From NCBI GenBank assembly GCA_963825615.1, contig CAWGTV010000003.1, positions 372,001 to 436,000 on the forward strand: a stretch of 64,000 bases of DNA, given 5' to 3'. Below the pieces are notes generated by a model, which was not told where the DNA came from, did not search any database, and saw only the letters and a program-made list of their open reading frames with translations. Position numbers and translations under genes: made by a program. The stretch's first letter is position 1, and every line of letters begins with the position of its first letter. Below are positions 1 to 9,555 of this stretch, piece by piece. The DNA is from JAHEDT01 sp963825615. Lineage in GTDB: Bacteria; Desulfobacterota; Desulfuromonadia; Desulfuromonadales; BM103.

Positions 1-456
1 GGTTGCGATTACGGTATCGCCCAAAAAAGCAAGGACCCGCTCAGCAAAAGCATAGAAAGTAGACTCGAGCCAACTGAGGCCAGGATTCATTGTGATAAAA
101 GCGTGGGCAGAATAACATTTCGCCTGAATCCCGGCACAAAACAAGAGCCTCGCCAAGCCTCCGCCTTTGGAACTGTGCCCATGAACAATGTCAAACGGTC
201 CCATTTTTATTGCATACTTGCGGATTTTCCATAATGCACGGAAATCGGAGAATGCAGGTTTATGCACCATGGGAACAGGATATATTTTAACCGGGAGCAG
301 GGAAAGGTTGCTGAGGCCTTCAGCTAAAACCGGATCCATCCTGTTGGGAGAATAAATCAGATGGACATCCACACCTTTGGCACAGAGTCCGGAGCATAAG
401 TCGACCACATGCCTGGCCACTCCCCCTCCTGCCTCAACGATCATAAGTACGCGCAT
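1..456 (-). CDS. Glycosyltransferase family 4, N-terminal part (cut by window edge)
   Basis: The gene starts at the ATG at 456 and runs off the left edge, leaving 152 codons. The protein opens with a beta strand and a glycine-rich loop (MRVLMIVEAGGGVARHVVDL), the usual start of a GT-B family 4 glycosyltransferase, where this loop sits at the acceptor/donor cleft. FDIVHGHSSKGG at about residues 85-96 is the typical DIVHxHxxxGG stretch of the N-terminal Rossmann domain. The nucleotide-sugar-binding C-terminal domain lies outside the window, so donor and linkage cannot be inferred. It follows the GT2 gene in the same direction and probably belongs to the same polysaccharide operon. Family assignment is fairly sure; specificity is unknown. 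Confidence 0.75.
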   Translation of the reverse strand, partial: MRVLMIVEAGGGVARHVVDLCSGLCAKGVDVHLIYSPNRMDPVLAEGLSNLSLLPVKIYPVPMVHKPAFSDFRALWKIRKYAIKMGPFDIVHGHSSKGGGLARLLFCAGIQAKCYSAHAFITMNPGLSWLESTFYAFAERVLAFLGDTVIAT

Positions 457-499
457 TGTAGCGATTTGAGTCTACCCGTTTAGAATAAGTTTATAGCGA

Positions 500-1235
500 T
501 TATGCACCCGAAGAGTACTTTTTTCTCCAGTGTATCAACCGCGAAGAAGCACTCAGCAGAGACAAAAACAAAAAAAATCTCAATTTCATAATTTGCCCTG
601 CCCCGGAGCGCTGCATCTTCGTTACGGTCTTTTCATGACGGTGGTAAACCATTAGCTGCCGAGGAAGAAAAGTGACCTCCCCCACTGCTGTACAAGCTAA
701 ACCGATCCAGCGATCATGCATATAAGCAAACGGCGGGAACGGCAAAAGGAATTCTTTGCACTCCTTGCGGATCGCCATGCAGCAGCCTAAAAAAGTATTT
801 TTATAGATATTCTTCAACAACCCCGGGCCACTGTTCCGCCAATGGAAATAGGACTCATGAACCATTTCTTCTTTACTATTGACGACTTTGGCATCGGTGA
901 CAATCGCCAAATCTTTAGAGCTCCGGAAAGACTCAACAACCATTGCAACTTTGTTTGGCAGCCAGTAATCATCTTGATCGGCAAAAAAAATGTAATCGCC
1001 CCTGGCTGCGGCCAAGTGATTTTTCAAATGATTTTAAGGGGCCAAGATTGGTTGCATTTCGAAACACACGGATTCTGGAGTCATGAAACGACTCGATAAC
1101 CGCAATGGTATCATCATCTGAAGCATCATCGACAATGACAATTTCATCATTGTCAGCGAGTTGCACCAAAATGGAATCCAGTTGCCGTCTAAGGAACTGA
1201 TCACCGTTAAACACGGCCATGCAAACTGAAACCAT
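500..1235 (-). CDS. Glycosyltransferase family 2 (rhamnosyltransferase-like), frameshifted
   Basis: Two frames together give one GT2 protein of about 245 residues. The first frame carries the nucleotide-binding start (VSVCMAVFNGDQFLRRQLDS) and IVIVDDASDDDT; the second carries YIFFADQDDYW, whose DQDD is the metal/nucleotide-binding DXD. Deleting one A from the A5 run near 1019-1023 joins them smoothly through NLGPLKSFE and AAARGDYIFF. I place the start at the ATG at 1235, which has a GAGG Shine-Dalgarno six bases upstream; an in-frame TTG lies at 1259. The ADQDD form is common in O-antigen rhamnosyl- and similar transferases, but the sugar is not provable here. The break is probably a sequencing error. 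Confidence 0.75.
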
Positions 1236-1332
1236 AGGAGACCTCAGGCTGATATTCAAACAGAGAATTTAACAGTCAATGTGATTTAGCTATTAGCAAT
1301 CAGAGCAGCACACTATTTTCGAAGCTAGCCCA

Positions 1333-2367
1333 TCAATCAACATCACGACTATTTACCGAGGAAGAGTTTAAATTATTCACGTCATGCGAGCCATGCCTTG
1401 CGGCTAAATAAAACGGTAAACCTAACATTCGAGACAAAGCACCCGCGATTTGAAACAACAGACCAATCAGGGCCCCATTCTGAATCAACAGCAGGTGCGA
1501 GAGCAAAAAATCAAAGGCCGCCGTCCCAAAGCCAAAACCACCCGCCACGCCAAACACTCCACCAAAGATTGCCAAGGGAAAGACAATAAGCCCTTTGAGT
1601 GGTGAAACAGCATTTCCAACAGCAATGGAAATAAGCAATAAAGAAGTACACCAAAAGAGATGATTCAAAACAGACAGACTTAAAGTGGTCAAGAGAACCT
1701 TTGGATTCTCACGCAGGGCATTAAAGGCCCCGATCATCTGCTTTAAGCGCTGCCCCCAAGCTTTCGCCAAAAGCCAGTTATTAATTTTAGGATTATTATA
1801 AAGGCGCCGTGAACCGGCTATGCGAAAGGCAATCAAAGGGCCGACGCTGGCCGAAAGCGTCATGCCAAGAAGGACATGGCGGGCGGGCAAGTTTTCCAAA
1901 AAATTCCAACCAATGAGACAGGCCAGTGTGGCGAGCAAGAATAAACCCAAAAGCCCTATGACCCTGTCAAAGGCAACCGCCATCACTGCCCGTGTCCGCA
2001 ATCCGGGGCCTGCATGTGCAACGACATAGCCGGCCTTAACAAAATCGCCGCCATTTGAACTAGGCATAGCAAGATCGAAGAAAGACCCAATCATGGTCCA
2101 GCGTAACGCTTGACGAAAGGGGACCTCAATCCCCTGGCTGGACAGGATGGCTTTAAATCGATAGGAGACAATACAGAAAGGAGGGAGGGTGAGCAAAAAC
2201 GCAGCCAGCAGCCACGGCCAGGTGTCAGCAAGCGATGGCAGGATCGTAAGATCAATGCGGTTAAAATGAAATAACAGCCAGAGGATACAGACCGCGACCG
2301 CCAATTTAAACCAAATTGACGTTACGATGCGACGCAACCAGCTAAACTGTCTTTTTATCTCTCCCAT
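1333..2367 (-). CDS. Flippase-like integral membrane protein (lysylphosphatidylglycerol synthase TM-domain family)
   Basis: A protein of about 344 residues with six to eight hydrophobic helices, starting at the ATG at 2367 that overlaps the stop of the preceding GT2 gene (TGATG), so the two are probably translationally coupled. The pattern of an N-terminal helix, a GSFFDLAMPSSNGGDFVKA motif at about residues 90-110 and a late FPLAIFGGVFGVAGGFGFG segment matches the UPF0104/AglD/MprF-type membrane domain family, several members of which are proposed lipid or lipid-linked sugar flippases. It lacks the aminoacyl-transferase domain of MprF. With the adjoining GT2 and flavoprotein it may move or modify a lipid-linked sugar. 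Family call good; substrate unknown. Confidence 0.7.
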   Translation of the reverse strand: MGEIKRQFSWLRRIVTSIWFKLAVAVCILWLLFHFNRIDLTILPSLADTWPWLLAAFLLTLPPFCIVSYRFKAILSSQGIEVPFRQALRWTMIGSFFDLAMPSSNGGDFVKAGYVVAHAGPGLRTRAVMAVAFDRVIGLLGLFLLATLACLIGWNFLENLPARHVLLGMTLSASVGPLIAFRIAGSRRLYNNPKINNWLLAKAWGQRLKQMIGAFNALRENPKVLLTTLSLSVLNHLFWCTSLLLISIAVGNAVSPLKGLIVFPLAIFGGVFGVAGGFGFGTAAFDFLLSHLLLIQNGALIGLLFQIAGALSRMLGLPFYLAARHGSHDVNNLNSSSVNSRDVD

Positions 2368-3053
2368 CAATCGCGCCGTTTCAACTCGAACCACAAGTAT
2401 GCAAGCAAGCGCTTGCCTGTCGGCCAAATCTTGAAATGGGTCTCGCCGTAATCACGCGCGGTTTCTCGGGTAGGGAATTCAATTCTCGGAATCCGCAATT
2501 TATATGCTCGTACAACCATTTCGATGTCAATCGACAGCCCCACGTCGAGCACCTTCATGCTACGGAACGCCGAGCGCTTCCAGCCCTTGAATCCGTGCAG
2601 CACATCGCGTACCCAGGGACCTTCCCGGCGCCAGACAAGTGCGGCCGCAGCCGCCAGGCAAAGGACCGCCCATTTACGGGGACGGAAAAAATGGGCATCT
2701 TCTTCGTTAACAGAACCAGGCAGCTGCCGGCTGGCGATGACCAATTCGTTCCCCTGCTCGAAAAGGGGTCTGAACTTGCGCAAATCTTCTGTCGGCAACG
2801 TCCCTTTAGCGAAAAAAACGACGACCGCATCACCTGTTGCTACGTCATTGGCATGCACGTAAGCAGCGTTCAAACCCCTTTTAGGCTGAAGGTGAACGGG
2901 AATCCCCTGGCTTTCGAGATATTCTACCGTGCCATCGGTGCTCCCGCCGTCGACAGCAAAAACTTCATCAAACGCGTCAAGCGGCAGCTTTGGCACATCT
3001 GCCTGGCAGCCCTGCAGTTCATTCCAGACAATCAAACATAACGAAACTTTCAT
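2367..3053 (-). CDS. Glycosyltransferase family 2 (dolichyl-phosphate mannose synthase-like)
   Basis: 228 residues. It begins with a GT-A fold start (MKVSLCLIVWNE), then the FAVDGGSTDGTVEYL nucleotide-binding segment at about residues 32-46 and a GDAVVVFFAKGTLPTEDL stretch where the acidic metal-binding motif of DPM1-like enzymes is expected; the classic DAD/DXD is not obvious. A hydrophobic segment (WAVLCLAAAAALVW) near residue 130 may touch the membrane. GT2 enzymes of this size usually load a single sugar on a polyprenyl phosphate. It overlaps the flavoprotein gene upstream by ATGA and the flippase-like gene downstream by TGATG, so the three form a tight cassette. Confidence 0.7.
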   Translation of the reverse strand: MKVSLCLIVWNELQGCQADVPKLPLDAFDEVFAVDGGSTDGTVEYLESQGIPVHLQPKRGLNAAYVHANDVATGDAVVVFFAKGTLPTEDLRKFRPLFEQGNELVIASRQLPGSVNEEDAHFFRPRKWAVLCLAAAAALVWRREGPWVRDVLHGFKGWKRSAFRSMKVLDVGLSIDIEMVVRAYKLRIPRIEFPTRETARDYGETHFKIWPTGKRLLAYLWFELKRRD

Positions 3054-4267
3054 CCAACCCCCTCAGCACATAATTCACTTGCCATTTGCAGGGCTTCTGC
3101 AACTGCCACGTCCGAGTTCAAATGCTCCCAGCGACCCCAGCGTCCGAGCCCCACAACACCGTTATTTCGTCCCCAGGCAAGAATCTTCTCGACAGCTTCC
3201 GGTTTACCCAGGGTGTTGATCGGATACGCAAATTCGTTATGAAAACGTACGTTCTCCGCGAGCAAGGATCGCGCGGCATTGGCCTCTGTCCAGTGCCCGC
3301 GAGACCCTGGGACGAAGTTTGCTCGAAGCAGAAGGCGATGGTACGCAATCGACTCGTCTGGTTCGTAGACCCAATGGGCCTTACTGCTCAAGGTTTCCGG
3401 GTGGTAATCGACGTCGATGGCAGCATTTTTCAGACTTGCAATTGAATTCAGGATTTCTGTTGGCAAATCGCAAAAGCTCGGCCACAAAGTCCATGGAATC
3501 GAGGAGATGATCGTCTCTGCCTGCCAACGGCCATTGACTGTACGCGTTGCCAGATCGATCTGCTCAACAGGGCAGCTGGTAACGAGTGAATCGCCAAGGG
3601 CCTCGCCCATGCGGCGCCACACCTCGCCATAGCCGAATTTTTTCGGGTACAAGAAGGTTCCGTGGGCAGGCAAGGCTCCCATCGGTTTCCCTTCCAGGCA
3701 GCTCAACAGCGTTTCGCGAAAGGAGACGTTCGGTAGTTTATGCAGCCAATACGTGCCGAGCAGGTCAGGATCCATAGACCAAATCTTGCGATTGTACGGC
3801 AGCATGTATTCCCGGGTAATGACATCACCAAGCTTCCATCTAACCCAGGCCGCGAACGATTCCGGCATCGCCTCGCCGCGGACACAACCTGCTTGCGCAA
3901 TCGATTCAAGGTAATCGACCTGAACTTCGCTCGGCAGCTGCCAAAGGTTGGCTTCTAGCGGGTGATCTATCTCCAGTCCACGGATGCGAATTTTCGAGAC
4001 ACGGTCGTACAGGTCCCACTCCTCCCGCGGCATGAAACGAAACAGAAAGTCCAGCACTTCCTGTCGCTTTAAATCGAGAAAGTGCCCGCCACCGATATCA
4101 AGCGGTGCCCCATCGACCATTTCTGAGCGACACAGGCCACCTGCAATCGGCTGTTTTTCAATGACAACAATGTCGTCGAGCGTACAGCCGGCATCCAACA
4201 AGGCGTGCGCAAGAGTCAGTCCACTTGGCCCTGCGCCAAAGATTACAATCTTTTTATTGCCTTTCAT
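3050..4267 (-). CDS. FAD-dependent oxidoreductase, protoporphyrinogen-oxidase/UDP-galactopyranose-mutase-like
   Basis: 405 residues. The N-terminus has the FAD-binding Rossmann motif GAGPSGLTLAHALLDAG, then VIEKQPIAGGLCRS and DIGGGHFLDL at about residues 36-66, the arrangement of amine-oxidase-type flavoproteins such as protoporphyrinogen oxidase and UDP-galactopyranose mutase. Near the C-terminus NNGVVGLGRWGRW resembles the second FAD-contacting segment. In polysaccharide clusters such proteins often act on nucleotide sugars or lipid-linked sugars, but the reaction here cannot be read from sequence. A strong AAGGAG Shine-Dalgarno sits five bases before the ATG. Its end overlaps the GT2 start by four bases (ATGA). 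Confidence 0.7.
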   Translation of the reverse strand: MKGNKKIVIFGAGPSGLTLAHALLDAGCTLDDIVVIEKQPIAGGLCRSEMVDGAPLDIGGGHFLDLKRQEVLDFLFRFMPREEWDLYDRVSKIRIRGLEIDHPLEANLWQLPSEVQVDYLESIAQAGCVRGEAMPESFAAWVRWKLGDVITREYMLPYNRKIWSMDPDLLGTYWLHKLPNVSFRETLLSCLEGKPMGALPAHGTFLYPKKFGYGEVWRRMGEALGDSLVTSCPVEQIDLATRTVNGRWQAETIISSIPWTLWPSFCDLPTEILNSIASLKNAAIDVDYHPETLSSKAHWVYEPDESIAYHRLLLRANFVPGSRGHWTEANAARSLLAENVRFHNEFAYPINTLGKPEAVEKILAWGRNNGVVGLGRWGRWEHLNSDVAVAEALQMASELCAEGVG

Positions 4268-4296
4268 TTATGCTCCTTACACAACTTACAAAATAA

Positions 4297-6555
4297 TTAC
4301 CACGCTACGCGGGGAGAATTTTGCTTAGATAATCGAACCCCTTGTATAAAAGGGATATCAGCTGACTCTTCGGACGATGTCAATCTAAATGAAAATGATT
4401 CTGCGTTCTGACGTGCTAATCGGATTGAAAAAGGTTTATTCCCATTAATAGATGCTGGATCAAACGCGCCTAGAGATACCCAGTCAGATTCATTCCAGCG
4501 GACATAAACATAAAATCTCCGTAGTCCTGGTTTAGCGTTCCACAGCTCCCAGAAATCCAAATCAATAACAACATTAGCTTTTAAAAATTTTAATACATAT
4601 TCAAAATTGCCATTCCTATTTGAACGGTAATAGTCCGAGTTTATTGAAAGACTAGGATGTTTGTAAGTTCTATCATCACCGGACGTCCAACCATAATTTA
4701 TAAGCCAACTATTAGATGGGAGAGCCAGAGAATCATTAAAATGTTTATCTGGAAAAACATCGGGACTATTATTCAAATTATTTGCTCCGAGATTAATTGC
4801 AACAACATCACTTACTAAGGATTCTGACCAATCGAGTTGTCGAATGATTTGCCGTGAGAAGAAAAACGGTTCGAATTCTTTAAAATCTCGAAATACTCGT
4901 ACATATTCTCCAAAAGGGTCATTTTCCTCAAACCCCAAATTTGCAATAATAATAACTTTTGAGCCATCTATAATTCCGGGGTTTGTTTGCCAAGGGGGGC
5001 ATATCTGGGTTAGCGTCCCGTCTTGTCGTACGCTTCCCATTTCACAGACATATGGTACGCCCAAAACTCGAGTGAGATTTTGTTGCGCGGGCCAATATGT
5101 TCCATAAACTGCCTGAGATACTTCAGCACTAATTAAATCTCTCATAGCTGGTCCTGGTGTAGCACCATCAAGGGCAACAGGAAAGATTTTTTCAAAAGCA
5201 TTAAAAAGCAATACGGGTTTATTTGGTTCATCTTCTATTACACTTCTAAAAATTTCAGAAAGCCTTGCATCAGCAGTTCTTGTCAGAGGAAGGATAAGAC
5301 CTTGATGATGAGCAAAAAGTGTGATCGATAAACTTGTCATTAAAATGATTGAAAGTGATTTTATAGGCCTATAACAAATAATTACAGAAGCTGGAATACT
5401 GAGAGAAGCAATAAATATCGTAAAGGGGATATATCCATATCGTCTGGACATCACTTGTGAAACACTATCAGTTAAAACTGTAACTACTAGAAACACAGAC
5501 AAATATAAGAAAGAGATTAAAAATAAAATACCAGAAAAAATTAATTGGGAATTTTCAAACATTTTTTTATCAGGGTTGATATTTTTTTGCTCACTAAAAA
5601 CCCATTGATAACAAACAAATATTACAAGACTGAAAATAATTAAATTAATCAAAAACAAAGCATATTCATGACCTATTATTTCGTTAAGCTGTTGAATCGC
5701 CGATAAACCAACGCCTTTTAAAGCAACATCGATACGATGACTCCAATAACTCAAATCTTGGGAAAGGCTTAAAACAAAACGGTGACGCTGATCGTTTGTT
5801 GCGGCGAACGATCTCCAAATTTGATGATGCGCAATAATCACACAACACATTGAAACCACAGTCAAAATAGCACCGCGTAGCGCAGATCTCCGGCCAGAAG
5901 CGAGAGAGACTAAAATTAATATTGATGGAGCAGCAACAAGATGAAACTCTCCTGTAAGAGCCAATAAGAACCCCAACAAGGCCGCAATGGAATATAAGCT
6001 CTTATAATTTTCTACTTTAACTAGAAGATACGCGCCAATAACAGTTAACTGAGCGGGCAATATCACATAGGAATAATGATGGAAACAAGATGTCCAAATA
6101 AATGGAGAGAATAACCAGATCAGGCCTATTGAGAGCGCAAAAACCCTTTTAACTTTCAGTCTGATCAACAATGCATAAAGGACCAAAACATATATTGCAT
6201 GAGATGTGGAAATAAATATTGAATATACTGAGGCAGAATCAATACCTAGAGACCAAAGAAAAAACTGTATTGTGCGTGAGACTCCATATGTCCTGTATTC
6301 GGTTGGCAGATCAAAACCGAAAAAAAGATGAGTTAAAGCACCTATCCAACCGTCCACACTGACTAAATCACTGAATTTTGCAGGTAACGCAATATCATCA
6401 TAGACAAGTGTTGCGTTGGTTAAAGATACAAGCCCAACACAGACTCCAGCGATAATTAGCACAAATGCTGCACGGGAATCTGCACTCTGCAATCTATTAT
6501 GAGCCTGATAGATATTTGAAAATTTGTTCTTAAATAACATCAGGCTACTGAACAT
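4297..6555 (-). CDS. Large multi-pass membrane protein with C-terminal soluble domain; GT-C-like, function unknown
   Basis: 752 residues. The first 430 or so residues are a run of about ten hydrophobic helices. After helix 1 an extracytoplasmic loop contains VYDDIALPAKFSD; an acidic pair in the first loop is typical of GT-C membrane glycosyltransferases that use polyprenyl-phosphate sugars. The last 300 residues are soluble and end in a segment of alternating strands (RRFYVYVRWNESDWVSLG) that could be a galactose-binding-like sandwich. I do not recognise a named family. The gene is clearly AT-richer than its neighbours (AAA, AAT and ATA codons are frequent), suggesting recent acquisition. Its ATG at 6555 overlaps the end of the preceding membrane protein gene; 6540 is an alternative start. 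Confidence 0.6.
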   Translation of the reverse strand: MFSSLMLFKNKFSNIYQAHNRLQSADSRAAFVLIIAGVCVGLVSLTNATLVYDDIALPAKFSDLVSVDGWIGALTHLFFGFDLPTEYRTYGVSRTIQFFLWSLGIDSASVYSIFISTSHAIYVLVLYALLIRLKVKRVFALSIGLIWLFSPFIWTSCFHHYSYVILPAQLTVIGAYLLVKVENYKSLYSIAALLGFLLALTGEFHLVAAPSILILVSLASGRRSALRGAILTVVSMCCVIIAHHQIWRSFAATNDQRHRFVLSLSQDLSYWSHRIDVALKGVGLSAIQQLNEIIGHEYALFLINLIIFSLVIFVCYQWVFSEQKNINPDKKMFENSQLIFSGILFLISFLYLSVFLVVTVLTDSVSQVMSRRYGYIPFTIFIASLSIPASVIICYRPIKSLSIILMTSLSITLFAHHQGLILPLTRTADARLSEIFRSVIEDEPNKPVLLFNAFEKIFPVALDGATPGPAMRDLISAEVSQAVYGTYWPAQQNLTRVLGVPYVCEMGSVRQDGTLTQICPPWQTNPGIIDGSKVIIIANLGFEENDPFGEYVRVFRDFKEFEPFFFSRQIIRQLDWSESLVSDVVAINLGANNLNNSPDVFPDKHFNDSLALPSNSWLINYGWTSGDDRTYKHPSLSINSDYYRSNRNGNFEYVLKFLKANVVIDLDFWELWNAKPGLRRFYVYVRWNESDWVSLGAFDPASINGNKPFSIRLARQNAESFSFRLTSSEESADIPFIQGVRLSKQNSPRVAW

Positions 6556-8570
6556 CCATAAAAAAAGATAAATTTCTTTTAATGTATTTAAATAATTTCA
6601 TATTTGAAAAAATATTAGTTTTATTTGTTATCAACATCAAAAGGAACACTCCATATATTTGCATTGCGGGAAAAAGGTATCTTGTTTGATCTCCTGGCCA
6701 TGAAGATGCATCAATTAATGAGAATAGCCCTCCCCTCAAAAGAATTGACGAGCCCATCAATACATAAAGGAAAAAGATATTTAAATTTATTTTTTTTGGA
6801 TACACAGCCAGAAGGACTATTCCAAACAAACCTGCCCATTCTAGTAGTACTAATAATTTTCCATAACTTCCCCAAATAAAGCTTTTAACAGATTTCTGAA
6901 CATTCTCGGGATTATCATCAGGTATTGACATCTCATCAAAGGCAAAGGTGATCTTACGAGAAAATTTGTCATTTATTTCATAAGGTTTACCCGTTTGTAT
7001 ACTTAGCAAGGGGATATCAAAGACCCCTCCATTACCGGTATGCACAACAAAGTGGGCACTAGAGAGATGTTCAGGTAATACATTTAGCAACAGATTAAGA
7101 CCCGATTTTTCTGAAACATCTCCATATCCAGGGCCAGAATAACTGCTAGCGACATCGGGTCTACTGGTAAATTTATTAGTCGAGCCAAGGACCTTTCCGG
7201 CATCAGACTGGACCTCCACTAAAGTGATGTCATCACCTTTGGCAAAAATCCAACCGCTAAGAACGACTGGCGGGCCTTGAATCAATGCAATTCGGCGGTT
7301 AGCTGCTGCATCAAAACCACGGCGAACAGAATCACGGAGGTCAGCACCATCATGTTCCCTCGAGGGTTCTTCACTAGAGATAAAGCGTTCCCTGATTTTT
7401 CCTATGGACGCCGGAAGATATGGCAACCAGTTGGATGTTTCCGGATCGAGGAAGCTGAAAAGGACAAAACGACTCTCTATTTCCTTGTTGTCGATTGCCC
7501 GGTTAATCTCGTCAGCGACTTGCTGGAAATAGTCATCTGCCGCCACGGCCGAATCATGATGGCCAGCCAACACAGCAGCGTTTTTAAGTGCCCAATAGAA
7601 CCACCCGGCGGCAATCTCATCTTCAATCCCCATCCATTTGCGGGTTTCTGAAGCGGCTGCCCTGCCAAATTCTCCTTCAAAAAATGGCTCCAACTCTTTA
7701 AAGGCCGGGCTTACGGAATAAGCCTTAAATCTCACATCCTTGGGGACAGGGACAAAACGAATGGGCTTGTCTGGTTTTATCCGCAGCAAGGCCTTGTAAG
7801 CAGCCTTATAACCAGGGGCATCCATCTCCGTCGCAACAAACAGGCCGAATTTTGCCAGGTTGGCGGTTTTGACCAATATCGATGAACCAACAATCATCAG
7901 GACGGGAATGAGCAGTATAATGCCTGCTCTGTAAATGGCCTGACGGACAAGTCTCTTTTCGCGCCAGAAGTCAACGGACAGGAAGACAAAGACGACAAGC
8001 AACATTGCCAAAAGCAGGATATTTTCTTTCCTGATATGCCATAGCACGGCGAAACAAACACCAACGAAGACGGCACATTTTATATTCATTGCACCGTCTC
8101 GATTGACCCACAAGTAGAGCAGCGGACGCCAAGGCCAGCAAAAAAATTGAAGTGTACAGGGTGCCGGGCAAAGTGTAGTTAAAAATTTCGAAACTTGCCG
8201 GATGGAAGATAATTAATACATAGGAAATGATTGCAGCAAAAATAGAGATTCCAACCTTCCTAAGTGAGACGACAAATAAAAAACTCGAGGCGAGAAAAAT
8301 TATTTCTGTCGCAATCCTTAGCGGGACCCCGGTTATATGGACAAATCCAAGCCAAAGCGAATAGACAGGAAGATGGACATACATCGTCCAATCGTATCCT
8401 GAACCGAACCAATAACCCCGGCTTGACGCCATAACTTGCCAAAAATCATCCAATGGCTGGTATCTGGCGATAATTTCCTCGCCACCAACAAGGACGAGCT
8501 TCAAAAAGGCCAAGAGTAAACAGCAAATCAAAAAGTAACGGGTTTTTATAGGTTGGTTTCCATCTACCAT
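6545..8570 (-). CDS. Large membrane protein, GT-C-like, frameshifted; function unknown
   Basis: Two frames form one protein of about 675 residues. The N-terminal frame (start 8570) has a first membrane helix, then RYQPLDDFWQVMASS, an acidic pair in the first loop as in GT-C glycosyltransferases, and further helices up to LYTSIFLLALASAALL. Removing one base near 8108 joins this to WVNRDGAMNIKCAVF in the second frame, which continues with helices, a soluble region of about 300 residues and three C-terminal helices. It pairs with the next membrane protein, which it overlaps by 11 bases, and shares its AT-rich composition. It could be a polymer-modifying glycosyltransferase; this is inference from topology only. 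Confidence 0.55.
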
Positions 8571-8619
8571 TTTTTTAAAAAAGAGCCCCTCTTCACAACC
8601 TACGCTATTTCAAAACGCC

Positions 8620-9555
8620 TTATCTGTTTCCCTCGTTTGTCATCCATAGTGCCGTGCGTTCCAATCCATCCCGGAAAGCAACTTTTGGCTCCCATTGCAA
8701 ACTGTTCCTGGCTTTTTCTATATCAAGAACACTGACAGGCACATCAAGCGCACGAGCCAGCGCATATAAGAGCGGGAGACCGGCAGGCCTAAAACCTTCT
8801 CAATTGCATCCAGAATATTATTGAGACTTTGTCCCTGACCACTGCCTATGTTAAAAAGCTTCTCCTTGCCGTTCGATGACAACGCCTTCACCATGGCGGC
8901 TGATAGCATCGCTAACATAAATATAGTCACGGACAACCGAACCATCACCCCAGATTTCAATCGTCTCATTTCTTAACGCCCGGTGCAGAAAAACCGCCAC
9001 AGCCCCCTGGGCAACCGTGGTCCTTTGTCGCTCGCCATAAGGGTTCGCCAAACGCAGCACACAGTAATCAAGACCATACAGGGTGTAGTAAAGATTCAGG
9101 TATTTTTCAATTGTTAGTTTACTGATGCCATACGAGCAGATCGGGTTGGTCGGGTGTTCTTCGTTGATGGGAGTACTGTTGGGTACCCCGTAGACCGTCC
9201 CGCCAGATGAAATAAATATGACTTTACGGACAGTTGATTTACGCGCCACTTCAAGCAGATGTAATGTGCCGACAATATTGGTTTCAACATCGTAGACGGG
9301 ATTGTCATTGGATGATTTTGGCAAGGTCGTTGAAACGAGGTGATAGATTACATCACAATCAGGAACAGCCCGGGCGATGTCCTCCTGGTTGGCAAAATCG
9401 CCTTCTACCCACTCCACTTGTTCATCAGCTGAAAACTCTCGAAATCTTTTCAGATTGGGGCGATCAAAGATTCTGACTGAATGCCCTTCAGCCAGGAGTG
9501 CATCACACAGATGCGACCCCAAAAACCCTCCTCCGCCAAGGATCAGACATTTCAT
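8620..9555 (-). CDS. NAD-dependent epimerase/dehydratase (GalE/SDR-extended family), frameshifted
   Basis: Three frames give one protein of about 310 residues. The first frame has the NAD-binding GGGGFLGSHL motif at residues 7-16, the catalytic serine region IFISSGGTVYG, and the YGISK catalytic Tyr/Lys motif, then the substrate-loop segment RDYIYVSDAI. A shift near 8895 leads to AAMVKALSSNGKEKLFNIGSG, and a second near 8770 to the tail ending KVAFRDGLERTALWMTNEGN with a TAA at 8620. The enzyme most likely interconverts nucleotide sugars such as UDP-glucose and UDP-galactose, or is a related dehydratase. The following glycosyltransferase gene overlaps its start by ATGA. Frameshifts are probably sequence errors. 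Confidence 0.75.
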
